The position numbers were made by a program, and so were the translations under genes. Under the pieces are notes generated by a model. The model made no database searches. It was not told where the DNA came from and saw only the letters and a program-made list of their open reading frames with translations. A DNA stretch of 64,000 bases from Dyadobacter psychrotolerans (GTDB taxonomy: Bacteria; Bacteroidota; Bacteroidia; Cytophagales; Spirosomataceae), in NCBI RefSeq assembly GCF_004349265.1, contig NZ_SMFL01000020.1, positions 27,960-91,959 on the forward strand, read 5' to 3'. Positions 43,594 to 52,519 of this stretch are shown here, one piece after another. Within the stretch, counting starts at the first letter, position 1. The number at the start of each line of letters is the position of its first letter.

Positions 43594-44479
43594 CCTGCGA
43601 ATCTGCGATGCCACCTTCCTAGAATTTTCTCAATTTGTTATTCATTAATCTATTTGGCAGCTAACTTATTGAGACGGCCGCGCTTTAGCATTCCAAAATT
43701 TTTGCCAAAAAGTGGCTCTGGGAATGCCCTGTCCTTGGCTCAAGTATATCCTTCGCGTGTTAAAAGGGGAAAGGGCTATCTCAGTGTTTTTCATGAGTAA
43801 TCTTTTTGGATTTGAACGTAAACCGGAGAGCATCTAGCGTGCAAGCTGCCCATGTGCATGGCGCCCATAAATAAGATGCTTGGGTTGCCCGATCAGCAGG
43901 GAGCCATAAATCCCCAGATGTCCCGAAAAGAAATAGGTGATAATACAGGCGATGGCTACATAGACACTACATTCAGCACCTTATCAACTTAAAGCGCTTT
44001 TAGGTGATTTATGTAACAATTTGAAAGAGAGGACATTCCTTATTTTGTGGAAGCTTTATCGGGTATCGAAACACCAGCAAAGTAAGGTTGTTTTTGATAG
44101 GGTGTCGATCAAAGATTGCCTTTTTTAAGACCGGATTGCCCAATACTGTCTAGTAGTAAACCGCTCTTTGTGTAAATAAGGTACCAGTCGGAAGAGATCA
44201 CGTCTATTATGGTGCCTTTGCCAGCTCACCGAAAAACAAAAAGATGAAAATAGGTAAGCTGGTCAAAGGTCTTAATTTCCAAGGAAAGCTCACTATATGG
44301 GAAGAAAATAAACGTTGAGAATATATGCGAAGATATTGTCTTACAGCTACTTTCACAAGCTAGCGATATTAAAGTTTTGTAAATTCGATTCTGGAATCAT
44401 TATTTAAATCTCTTTTGCCTTTGGAGGACAGGGGATGCAGTCAATCTTGGAGCGCTCACGCGTGATCCAATTCATAATA
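43594..44479. other. 886-bp region without intact genes
   Basis: Apart from the ClC remnant (43834-43965) I see only scattered readable pieces, such as KIGKLVKGLNFQGKLTIWEEN at about 44244-44310. No tRNA or repeat. Together with the truncated methyltransferase this is a decayed block. Confidence 0.45.
43834..43965 (-). pseudogene. Remnant of a ClC-type chloride channel C-terminus
   Basis: On the minus strand the sequence reads VAIACIITYFFSGHLGIYGSLLIGQPKHLIYG with a stop at 43834-43836. The SGHLGIY pattern with preceding membrane segment is the last part of ClC chloride/proton antiporters. Nothing of the rest of the gene is found to the right. Confidence 0.65.
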
Positions 44480-44887
44480 CTAGGTTAACGGCTTAAAGAT
44501 TTCCCAATGATGACCAAAAGGATCTACCAGATGGCCCAATCTGTACCCGTAATCCTGATCGGCGACGGGATAGATAATTAATGCGCCCGCTTCTACTGCA
44601 CGTGCAAATAACTGGTCAGGATCTACGACCTGCAATCCAATCCGGACAGGTGTGCCGTGCAATTTCTCAGGGCTGAAATGGTTATACTCTTCCGACTCAT
44701 CTGCAACAACAAACCTTGCGCCCATAATCTCCATTTCGGCGACTGTAGATCCATCTGAATCAGTGTTGGACATAAGAACAGTGGCACCAAATGCTTTTTG
44801 ATAAAATGCGATGGCGCCAGAGCAATTTCTTACTGTTAGTGTGGGTACGATGACTGCCAAATGCGAGCCGTGTTGATGTAAGTTCAT
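44480..44887 (-). CDS. VOC-superfamily (glyoxalase-like) protein
   Basis: 135 residues from the ATG at 44887 (MNLHQHGSHLAVIVPTLTV). The longer frame from 44941 adds an unlikely hydrophobic leader. VOC features: VPTLTVRNCSGAIAFYQKAFGATVL, AEMEIMGARFVVADE and HLVDPFGHHWEIFKPL. The last motif carries the usual Glu metal ligand. Family members act as dioxygenases, glyoxalases or drug-binding proteins, and the substrate here is unknown. Isolated on the minus strand among decayed genes. Confidence 0.82.
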   Translation of the reverse strand: MNLHQHGSHLAVIVPTLTVRNCSGAIAFYQKAFGATVLMSNTDSDGSTVAEMEIMGARFVVADESEEYNHFSPEKLHGTPVRIGLQVVDPDQLFARAVEAGALIIYPVADQDYGYRLGHLVDPFGHHWEIFKPLT

Positions 44888-44941
44888 AATTTCTTTTTGC
44901 CACAATAGTATGCTAAAAACTTTGAAAACAGTAACCGTCAT

Positions 44942-45409
44942 ATATTAGGTCAACCCAAGTGGATATCGGCTTAATGGCCGATACTAAAACAAGGCTCATT
45001 TTTGTAACCGCTTAGAGCTGCCTAAAATTCGGTGGTATAAATGTACTTTGAGGGTTTTTCCGTTAATACGAGCAACACGCCAATTTGAACTGTATGGCAC
45101 TTTTAATTACAGTTATAAAAAGGGTATGCCACCTTAAATTGAACAGTCGTTAGGCAAGTGATCATTTTTTTAGATGAATTCATCAATGGGCATAACCGAG
45201 CTTGCGCATTTTGTTCTTCCACTATTAACAAAAGAGCCTTATGGATATTTCCCCGGTATGACAAGAGTGATTGTACTTGCGCCGCTTGCGTGGTGGGGGA
45301 TGTACCGGCTTTCAGGAAAGCTAGTTTTAAAATTGATTCTTCATTCATAAAAATGTTTTGTTCAGCTTTCCTGATTTTGGGTATGCATATGCTGTTTTAT
45401 GATCTTGGT
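44942..45409. other. Gap with dispersed repeat and IS-end-like sequence
   Basis: Contains a 49-bp segment (45003-45051) that recurs near 63622 (see repeat entry). An inverted pair, TTGAACTGTATGGCAC (about 45086-45101) and ATGCCACCTTAAATTGAACAG (about 45124-45144), resembles the tips of IS21-type ends. Open frames of about 80 codons exist on both strands (45158-45415 +, 45103-45348 -). Neither has a recognisable family and at most one can be real. Confidence 0.4.
45003..45051. repeat. Diverged dispersed repeat, copy 1
   Basis: Shares the blocks TGTAACCGCTT, CGGTGGT and ATGTACTTTGA, with spacing preserved to within 1 nt, with the segment at 63622-63673. The sequence between blocks differs. Confidence 0.45.
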
Positions 45410-46030
45410 TTATAATTCTGTAAAAAAATTAAACACAGCAAGACAAATCAGCGTCAGACCTGTGATGAGCTGCTCGTTATGTTGTAGCCAATGAATGTTA
45501 AGCCTTTTTATACCATGATGACCTAACCAAACCATAAGGAGCATACCGGTAATGGTAAGAAAATTATAAATAACAATGATTGTTGCCACGGCTGGCCAGC
45601 CGATGGCCCCGGCACTCAGGAAATAAGCGCTGATTTCGAAGCAGGGAGAAAGAAACATCATGATGGCAAGGGAAAACAAAAGTTGTTTGTAAGTTTTACC
45701 ATTCATTACTTTTTCATTAATGTGACTATGATCGTGTGCACGATAATGCTGCATGATAAACCAAGCTCCCAACCCTAAAAGAAGTATGGGGACAATTGTT
45801 GATGAAATAATATACTGATTATTGGATAGCTGAAAGCCAGCAAAACTTGCCAATAGACCAAAAATGGTGGTGCTGATTGTGTGCGCTATACCAGCCAGGA
45901 AGGTAGTTTTTAATATATGCGGAAGGTCCCATCCTTGTGCTTTTCCAATTGTAATGAAGGGAAGCCAATGACTGGGGATCAGCGCATGAATAAGGCTTAG
46001 GGCAATGCTGCCCAAAATGATCTGGTTCAT
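45410..46030 (-). CDS. NicO/HupE-like metal exporter membrane protein
   Basis: 206 residues from the ATG at 46030 (MNQIILGSIALSLIHALIPSHWLPF). Six membrane segments are visible. Typical of nickel/cobalt (NicO/RcnA-like) and related transporters are the N-terminal HALIPSHW, the loop with HYRAHDHSHINEKV after TM3, and the TM segment with LSPCFEISAYFLSAG. His- and Cys-containing membrane segments probably bind the metal. Divalent-cation export is likely, in keeping with the CzcA-type pump just downstream. A leader to 46123 is possible but unlikely. Confidence 0.68.
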   Translation of the reverse strand: MNQIILGSIALSLIHALIPSHWLPFITIGKAQGWDLPHILKTTFLAGIAHTISTTIFGLLASFAGFQLSNNQYIISSTIVPILLLGLGAWFIMQHYRAHDHSHINEKVMNGKTYKQLLFSLAIMMFLSPCFEISAYFLSAGAIGWPAVATIIVIYNFLTITGMLLMVWLGHHGIKRLNIHWLQHNEQLITGLTLICLAVFNFFTEL

Positions 46031-46106
46031 TGTTAGGGCTTTTTCCGGAGGATAAACTTGATTGATGCTTCCATTGACGACGAAACAAAGTCGTCGGTCT
46101 TTTGTG

Positions 46107-46304
46107 TTATTTCCAGTGCACAAGGAAAAAATGCCTGAATTTTAGAAAAATTGCAATTAGTATTACTGCTGTTAGCAGGTAGCTGAAAATCATCATCAAT
46201 GTTGTTGGTTTAGGTAAGTTTGTGTTTTTAACATACCCTCTATATGGGGATTTTTTTGGTTTTCCCCGGTTTGAGGTACTTGGAATAACCTTATTGCCTT
46301 TCAT
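46107..46304 (-). CDS. Small single-TM protein
   Basis: 65 residues with a basic N-terminus (KVIPSTSNRGKPKKSPYRGYVKN) and one membrane helix (TTLMMIFSYLLTAVILIAIFL). It lies directly upstream of the NicO-like gene on the same strand (76 bp between its stop and the next start). The amphipathic, coding-like composition makes a real gene plausible, but there is no family match and the frame could be random. Confidence 0.4.
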   Translation of the reverse strand: MKGNKVIPSTSNRGKPKKSPYRGYVKNTNLPKPTTLMMIFSYLLTAVILIAIFLKFRHFFLVHWK

Positions 46305-46318
46305 TTCTTGCCGCTTTT

Positions 46319-46334
46319 AAAGATTGTAATCTTT
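46319..46334. promoter_or_regulatory. Short palindrome between divergent genes
   Basis: AAAGATT and AATCTTT (perfect, 2-nt centre) lie between the small TM gene (minus) and the DUF6660-type gene (plus). Candidate operator or promoter element for the divergent pair. Low information content. Confidence 0.3.
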
Positions 46335-46425
46335 CTGCTAAACATATATATCGTATCCAATATTACAGGATGGTTAATTCATTTTTGACTACCTGTTGCA
46401 TTTTTATTTGGATTACCTTTGCCCT

Positions 46426-46749
46426 ATGACGCGAATTATTTTAATCGTACTGGCCATTTACACAGCTGCACTTTCCTGCATTCCTTGCAAGGACCAGGTG
46501 TCACCGGCCTGGTATAGCAGTACCGTTAAGATGGTTAAAGCGGAAACAGAACGTCAGAAGCCAATAGATGTTGATCTCTGTACGCCGTTTTGTACATGCA
46601 GCTGCTGTGCAGGCGTGTCCTTACAGCAGGAGATTGCTTACTTGCCAGATAAAAGCAGCTTTTCCACATTTGGAGATATCGCTTTTGCATACCTTTCTCG
46701 CACGCATATCGGCGATTTAACATCCATTTGGCAGCCGCCAAGGGCTTAG
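46426..46749 (+). CDS. Small Cys-rich DUF6660-type protein
   Basis: 107 residues from the ATG at 46426, which starts an N-terminal hydrophobic segment (RIILIVLAIYTAALSCIPC). A Cys-rich core follows: DLCTPFCTCSCCAG (about 48-61), suited to bind a metal such as Zn, Co or Cu. It resembles the DUF6660 proteins found next to CzcA genes in Bacteroidota. The 92-bp gap to the CzcA gene holds a 20-bp palindrome. Possible periplasmic metal sensor or chaperone of the pump. Confidence 0.68.
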   Translation: MTRIILIVLAIYTAALSCIPCKDQVSPAWYSSTVKMVKAETERQKPIDVDLCTPFCTCSCCAGVSLQQEIAYLPDKSSFSTFGDIAFAYLSRTHIGDLTSIWQPPRA

Positions 46750-46784
46750 TTTACCTGTATTTTTAAGATTTGGCTTTGACTGAA

Positions 46785-46804
46785 GCGACCAGGATCCTGG
46801 TCGC
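46785..46804. promoter_or_regulatory. 20-bp perfect palindrome upstream of the czcA fusion
   Basis: GCGACCAGGATCCTGGTCGC reads the same on both strands. It lies 36 bp after the DUF6660-type stop and 37 bp before the pump start. It may be an operator or a transcript hairpin. Confidence 0.4.
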
Positions 46805-46841
46805 CAGCATAAGCTCATTCATACACGTAAGCTAAAATCTA

Positions 46842-49800
46842 ATGTTAGATAAAATCATTCATTTTTCAATTCACAATAAGCTGATCATTGGCATTTTTAC
46901 CCTTGCCCTAACGATCTGGGGGATTTATTCGTTGACCCAGCTACCCATTGATGCAGTACCTGACATTACCAATAACCAGGTCCAGGTGATTACTGCCAGC
47001 CCCTCGCTGGCAGCACAGGAAGTGGAAAGGCTGGTTACTTTTCCCGTAGAAACAGCCATGGCTACAATCCCCGGCACCGAAGAAATCCGTTCTATTTCAA
47101 GGTTTGGGCTTTCGGTTGTCACGATAGTCTTTAAAGATAATATTGATGTTTATTGGGCAAGGCAGCAGGTTTCAGAGCGCCTTCAGACTGCGGTTGAACA
47201 GATACCGCCTGGCGCTGGTTCCCCCGAGCTAGGGCCGGTTTCAACAGGCCTGGGTGAAATTTATCAGTATGTCTTGCATACAAAAAAGGGTTACGAGAAA
47301 AAATACCCTCCTATGGAGCTTAGAAGTATCCAGGACTGGATTGTTCGCAGGCAGTTGCTTGGCACCGAAGGAGTAGCCGATGTGAGCAGTTTTGGCGGGT
47401 TTTTAAAGCAATATGAGATTGCGATCGATCCCTTTAAGTTAAGAAGTGCCCAGATCTCAATGGCTGAAATTTTTGCTGCCCTTGAACAAAATAACCAGAA
47501 CACCGGAGGGGCGTACATTGACAAAAAACCCAATGCCTATTTTATCAGAAGCGAAGGGCTCATCGGGAGCCTAAAGGATATTGAAAAGATACAGGTCAAA
47601 ACCAACCCAAATGGGCTTCCGGTATTGGTCGGTGACATAGCAACCGTACAGTTTGGCAGCGCCGTGCGTTACGGGGCAATGACACGCAACGATGAAGGTG
47701 AAGTGGTAGGCGGGCTTGTGCTGATGCTGAAGGGGGCCAATTCTTCAAAGGTAATCGGTAAAGTAAAGGAAAGGGTAGAGCAGATCCGCAAATCGCTGCC
47801 GGAAGGTGTGGTGATCGAGCCATTCCTTGACCGCACCAAATTGGTTAACAACGCCATTCATACCGTTTCAAAAAACCTGATAGAAGGTGCTTTGATCGTC
47901 ATTTTTGTGCTTATCCTTCTTTTAGGAAACCTAAGGGCGGGGCTCGTTGTGGCATCGGTCATCCCGCTAGCAATGCTGTTTGCTGTCAGTATGATGAACT
48001 TATTCGGTGTCTCTGGCAATTTGATGAGTTTGGGTGCGATTGACTTTGGTCTCATTGTCGATGGTGCAGTGATCATTGTAGAAGCAACACTGCACCATAT
48101 CGTAGGAAAGAAATATACCCACCGGCTTTCACAGGATGAAATGGACAGGGAAGTTTACGAATCCGCTTCTAAAATCAGGAATTCGGCTGCATTTGGTGAA
48201 ATTATTATTTTGATTGTTTACCTGCCGATCCTTGCGCTGGTGGGCATAGAAGGTAAAATGTTCCGTCCTATGGCCCAGACCGTAAGTTTTGCGATCCTGG
48301 GCGCATTCATTCTTTCCCTTACCTACGTGCCGATGGTTTCCGCGCTGTTTTTAAGCAAGAAGAATGAGCATAAGGCGAATATTTCCGATAAGATCATTGC
48401 TTTTTTCCATAGGTTGTACGTACCTGCACTGGCTTTCGCTCTGCGTCAGAGGCTCATTATTGTAACGGGTGCGTTTGCCCTTTTTGGGATCAGCCTTTGG
48501 ATCTTTCTAAATATGGGCGGTGAGTTCATCCCGCAGCTTGACGAAGGTGATTTTGCCATTGAGATGCGCGTTCTGACCGGGAGCTCGCTTTCTGAAACCG
48601 TTGACGCTGCCCAGAAAGCCGCGGGCGTGCTTAGGAAAAATTTCCCTGACGAGGTGGTGGAAGTGGTAGGGAAAATCGGGTCCTCTGAAATTCCGACAGA
48701 CCCTATGCCCGTTGAAGCAGGCGATGTGATGGTCATTTTAAAAGAGAAATCAGAATGGACAAAGGCCGCTGGCCGCGAAGAGCTCGCAGAAAAGATGCAG
48801 GAAACTCTTACCCAGACCATTCCAGGGGTAACATTCGGATTTCAGCAGCCGATCCAGATGCGTTTTAACGAGTTGATGACCGGTGTCAAGCAGGATGTTG
48901 CCATTAAAATTTTTGGAGAAGACCTGGATGTGCTGGCTGAGCAGGCCGCCAAACTAGGAAAACTGGTCAGCTCCGTGAATGGGGCCGAAGATTTATATGT
49001 CGAAGCGGTAAGCGGGCTCCCGCAGATCGTTGTAGGTTTTGACCGCGACCGCTTGTCCAGGTTTGGCATTACGATCGAAGATGCCAACAGGACACTCAAC
49101 ACAGCTTTTGCCGGAAGCAGCGCGGGGCTGGTCTACGAAGGGGAAAGAAGATTTGACCTTGTTGTAAGGCTCAATAATGCGAGCCGCCGTACATTGGATG
49201 ATGTCAGCGCCTTATTTATTACTTCCCCGACGGGTCAGCAGGTACCACTTGACCAGGTAGCAACGGTAGAAATGAAAAATGGTGCCAACCAGATTCAACG
49301 TGAAGACGCTAAACGCCGTATTACGGTCGCGTTTAATGTACGTGGTCGGGATGTAGAAAGTATTGTAAAGGAAATCCAGGCCAAGGTTGACAGCCAGTTA
49401 AAACTTCCTACCGGCTACTATGCGACATACGGTGGCCAGTTCCAGAATCTGCAAGAAGCAAGCACACGTTTAAGCATTGCGGTCCCGATTGCTCTGTTAC
49501 TGATTTTTGTACTGCTGTTCTTTACATTTAATTCTCTTAGACAAAGCCTGTTGATATTGACTGCCATCCCACTATCAGCAATTGGCGGAATATTTGCGTT
49601 GTGGCTCAGGGAGATGCCTTTCAGTATTTCGGCGGGTATTGGCTTTATTGCCCTTTTTGGCGTTGCGGTACTCAACGGGATTGTACTGATCGGCGAGTTT
49701 AATTTTTTAAGGAAGGAAGGGGAAACCGATCTTCGAAAGGTCATCTTCCAGGGCACTGAAACCAGGTTACGCCCGGTATTGATGACTGCCCTTGTTGCAT

Positions 49801-51230
49801 CTCTTGGTTTTCTGCCCATGGCACTTTCATCGAGTTCGGGAGCTGAGGTGCAGCGTCCCCTTGCCACCGTGGTAATCGGAGGCCTTGTTTCTGCAACGCT
49901 TTTGACATTGCTTGTGCTGCCGGTGCTTTACCTGATTTTCGAAACACGATTTGGTAAGGCCGCTGTGGTCAAACCCTTGTCGTTAATCCTGTTGGTGGTA
50001 GGTGCATGTATATGCGCACCATCAGCCAAGGCACAGGATTCGACCGGCCTGGGTAGAAAGATTTCACTATCCAAAGCTATTGAGGAAGCTGCTGCTAAAA
50101 ACCTTGAAATCAAATCAGGTGTTTACCAGATTGATGTCCAAAAGGCTTTGCTGGGAACGGCGCGCGACCTTGCCAAAACTGACGTTTCATGGATGGGCGG
50201 GCAGTATAACAGCCGAAAATTTGATAACCAGTTTAATGTAAACCAGACACTGCCGCATCCAGGTGTGACTGCCAGAAGAAGGGCCTTGTTATCTGAACAG
50301 GTAAATGGTATCCAGACCAGGCTTGAAGTAACAAAAAACGAACTGGTCCGTCAGGTTAAAAGTACTTATTACAGTTTGTTACTGGTCGAAAAACAAAGGG
50401 ACCTGCTTCAACAGGAAAGATTGCGCGCACTACGCTTTGTGAAAGCCGCAGAGCTCCGCTTTAAAACCGGCGAGGCAAATCAGCTCGAGTCTTCGGTCGC
50501 CCAAAGCGAGCTAGGCGACATCGAATCGCGCATCATACAGAACCAGGGGGATAAGCTAAACCTGCAAAAACAGCTGCAGACACTGATTTATAGCTCAGAT
50601 CGTGTTGAGCCTGATGTAGATACACTGACAAGACGGAGTCTGGCTGGCCTGACACTGGATACTTCCGGGATCAACAGCAACCCCTATCTGAAATTTTTGC
50701 AGCAGCAAATCATTATTGATCAGCGTACAACCGCATTCCAGCGCACAGCTCTTCTGCCGGATTTCAATATCGGATATTCCAATCAGTCCTTGATCGGAAC
50801 GCAGACCTTCAATGGGAATGATGTGTATTACGGGAGTGGGAAACGTTTTCACGCCTTTCAATTTGGGGTTTCTATACCGATCTTTAACGGAGCTTCCCGC
50901 GCACGCATCAAAGCCTCCGAGCTTAACGAAAAAGTGATCCGCAACCAGCTTGATTTGAACAGCCTACAGTTAACCAGTGCGCTCCAGCAAGCCATACAAA
51001 CTTATCAGAGCGCAGACCAGAGCCTGAATTTATATGAGCAGAATACATTGGTTTTGGCCGACGTGATCCGCAATAATGCCACCAGGGCTTATGAAGGTGG
51101 TGATATTGGCTATGTAGAATTCGCCCAGGCACTAGGCCGCGCATTGAATATCAAATCTACATATTTGAACCTTCTGGACTCTTATAACCAGTCAGTTATA
51201 GAGATTGAATTCCTGTTAAACAGACAATAA
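46842..51230 (+). CDS. czcA: CzcA-type RND divalent-metal pump fused to a TolC-family outer-membrane factor
   Basis: 1,462 residues. Residues 1 to ~1,040 are a complete HME-RND pump. TM4 reads GAIDFGLIVDGAVIIVEATLHH, the Asp/Asp/Glu pattern of divalent (Zn/Co/Ni/Cd) exporters, different from the CusA at 12585. After TM12 a membrane segment (PLSLILLVVGACICAPSAKAQ, about 1,044-1,064) looks like an internal signal peptide with a cleavage site, then a TolC-type OMF begins (SLSKAIEEAAAKNLEIK) and runs to the end with two OMF repeats. Such fusions are known in Bacteroidota. Proteolytic cleavage at the internal signal may release the OMF. The adaptor gene follows 28 bp later. Confidence 0.92.
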   Translation: MLDKIIHFSIHNKLIIGIFTLALTIWGIYSLTQLPIDAVPDITNNQVQVITASPSLAAQEVERLVTFPVETAMATIPGTEEIRSISRFGLSVVTIVFKDNIDVYWARQQVSERLQTAVEQIPPGAGSPELGPVSTGLGEIYQYVLHTKKGYEKKYPPMELRSIQDWIVRRQLLGTEGVADVSSFGGFLKQYEIAIDPFKLRSAQISMAEIFAALEQNNQNTGGAYIDKKPNAYFIRSEGLIGSLKDIEKIQVKTNPNGLPVLVGDIATVQFGSAVRYGAMTRNDEGEVVGGLVLMLKGANSSKVIGKVKERVEQIRKSLPEGVVIEPFLDRTKLVNNAIHTVSKNLIEGALIVIFVLILLLGNLRAGLVVASVIPLAMLFAVSMMNLFGVSGNLMSLGAIDFGLIVDGAVIIVEATLHHIVGKKYTHRLSQDEMDREVYESASKIRNSAAFGEIIILIVYLPILALVGIEGKMFRPMAQTVSFAILGAFILSLTYVPMVSALFLSKKNEHKANISDKIIAFFHRLYVPALAFALRQRLIIVTGAFALFGISLWIFLNMGGEFIPQLDEGDFAIEMRVLTGSSLSETVDAAQKAAGVLRKNFPDEVVEVVGKIGSSEIPTDPMPVEAGDVMVILKEKSEWTKAAGREELAEKMQETLTQTIPGVTFGFQQPIQMRFNELMTGVKQDVAIKIFGEDLDVLAEQAAKLGKLVSSVNGAEDLYVEAVSGLPQIVVGFDRDRLSRFGITIEDANRTLNTAFAGSSAGLVYEGERRFDLVVRLNNASRRTLDDVSALFITSPTGQQVPLDQVATVEMKNGANQIQREDAKRRITVAFNVRGRDVESIVKEIQAKVDSQLKLPTGYYATYGGQFQNLQEASTRLSIAVPIALLLIFVLLFFTFNSLRQSLLILTAIPLSAIGGIFALWLREMPFSISAGIGFIALFGVAVLNGIVLIGEFNFLRKEGETDLRKVIFQGTETRLRPVLMTALVASLGFLPMALSSSSGAEVQRPLATVVIGGLVSATLLTLLVLPVLYLIFETRFGKAAVVKPLSLILLVVGACICAPSAKAQDSTGLGRKISLSKAIEEAAAKNLEIKSGVYQIDVQKALLGTARDLAKTDVSWMGGQYNSRKFDNQFNVNQTLPHPGVTARRRALLSEQVNGIQTRLEVTKNELVRQVKSTYYSLLLVEKQRDLLQQERLRALRFVKAAELRFKTGEANQLESSVAQSELGDIESRIIQNQGDKLNLQKQLQTLIYSSDRVEPDVDTLTRRSLAGLTLDTSGINSNPYLKFLQQQIIIDQRTTAFQRTALLPDFNIGYSNQSLIGTQTFNGNDVYYGSGKRFHAFQFGVSIPIFNGASRARIKASELNEKVIRNQLDLNSLQLTSALQQAIQTYQSADQSLNLYEQNTLVLADVIRNNATRAYEGGDIGYVEFAQALGRALNIKSTYLNLLDSYNQSVIEIEFLLNRQ

Positions 51231-51285
51231 AATCAGTGCAAAAATTAGATCGTAAATCATGGTTTATATAGAAATGTTAATCAAA

Positions 51286-52473
51286 ATGAAAAATATCATA
51301 GTTGTTTTATTTCTTCTGGCAGTTTTATCCTCTTGTAGTAAATCTGAGGGAGAAAAACCGGAAACCACTCAGCAAGCGCCAAAGGAGGACGAAAAAGAGG
51401 CAGAGGCCAGTACGGTTGAACTCACAAAAGCCCAGTACGAAACTGCCGGGATAGAGATCGGGACGACAACAACCCGAAACATTAGCGAAGTGGTGACTGC
51501 AAACGGTAAAATTGATATTCCGCCACAAAACCTGGTCAGCATCTCGGCCCCAATGGGTGGTTTTGTAAGAAAAACGGAGCTGTTGCAGGGTATGAAAGTA
51601 AAAAAAGGGCAGATTTTAGCCACAATAGAAAATCCTGATTTTATCCAGATACAACAGGATTACCTGGAAACGCAAAGCAAACTGGAATATGCGCAGCTGG
51701 AATTCAAACGTCAGACTGAGCTTAGCAAGGAGAATATTAATGCGCAGAAAGTCCTGCAACAAGCAAGTTCTGAGGTTAAAACACAGAAAGCGCGGCTTGA
51801 AGGCTTAACAGAAAGGCTTAAAACTGCCGGGATCAACCTAAAAACACTGGACAACGGGACTATTGTCAACAGTGCTTCGATTTATTCCCCCATCAGCGGC
51901 TCGGTTACCACAGTGAATGTCAATATCGGCAAATATGTCAATCCAACTGATGTCATGTTTGAAATCGTGGATACGGACCACTTGCATGTAGAGCTTTCTG
52001 TTTTTGAGCAGGATATCCCTAAAATAAGGCTAGGTCAGCTGGTACATTTTACTGTCAGCAATAATGCAGATAAAGAATATACGGCCAAAGTATATCTGAT
52101 CAATCAAAAGATCAATGAAGACCGCACCGTAAGGGTACATTGCCATCTTAGCAAAGATGAGCCAGGACTTCTCCCCGAAAACTTTGTAAAGGCCATTGTG
52201 GAGATAGGGGCCAATCCGGTAAGCGCGCTCCCAGAACAAGCTATTGTTGACTTTGAAGGTAAATCCTACATTTTTATCCAAAATGCTGCGGTAAAAGATT
52301 CGACCGGGGCTGGTCTGGCATTCGAGATGACAGAAGTGAACCGGGGCGCATCCGAGAATGGGTTCTCCCAGGTGAAATTTCAGGAGGGGTTTGATGGTAA
52401 ATCTGCCAAAATTGTTTTGAAAGGTGCTTATGCCTTGCTGGCAAAACTTAAAAATGCAGAGGAAGAAGAATAG
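51286..52473 (+). CDS. czcB: CzcB-type RND periplasmic adaptor
   Basis: 395 residues from the ATG at 51286 (lipoprotein signal VLFLLAVLSSCSKS). Adaptor core: SAPMGGFVRKTELLQGMKVKKGQIL (barrel-sandwich), a coiled hairpin (QQDYLETQSKLEYAQLEFKRQTEL), YSPISGSVTTVNVNIGKYV and KIVLKGAYALLAKLKN at the end. No HMBD zinc-ribbon motif, unlike the CusB pair. This matches a divalent-metal rather than a copper system. It links the CzcA-TolC fusion and the outer membrane. Confidence 0.9.
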   Translation: MKNIIVVLFLLAVLSSCSKSEGEKPETTQQAPKEDEKEAEASTVELTKAQYETAGIEIGTTTTRNISEVVTANGKIDIPPQNLVSISAPMGGFVRKTELLQGMKVKKGQILATIENPDFIQIQQDYLETQSKLEYAQLEFKRQTELSKENINAQKVLQQASSEVKTQKARLEGLTERLKTAGINLKTLDNGTIVNSASIYSPISGSVTTVNVNIGKYVNPTDVMFEIVDTDHLHVELSVFEQDIPKIRLGQLVHFTVSNNADKEYTAKVYLINQKINEDRTVRVHCHLSKDEPGLLPENFVKAIVEIGANPVSALPEQAIVDFEGKSYIFIQNAAVKDSTGAGLAFEMTEVNRGASENGFSQVKFQEGFDGKSAKIVLKGAYALLAKLKNAEEEE

Positions 52474-52519
52474 ATTTTAGTTATGTATGCATTGATCAGA
52501 ACGCTAATTCTTGAAAAAC

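Noticed and set aside
45103..45415. Overlapping frames on both strands as real genes
   Set aside because: They overlap each other, have no family features and lie in a decayed IS-end-like stretch.
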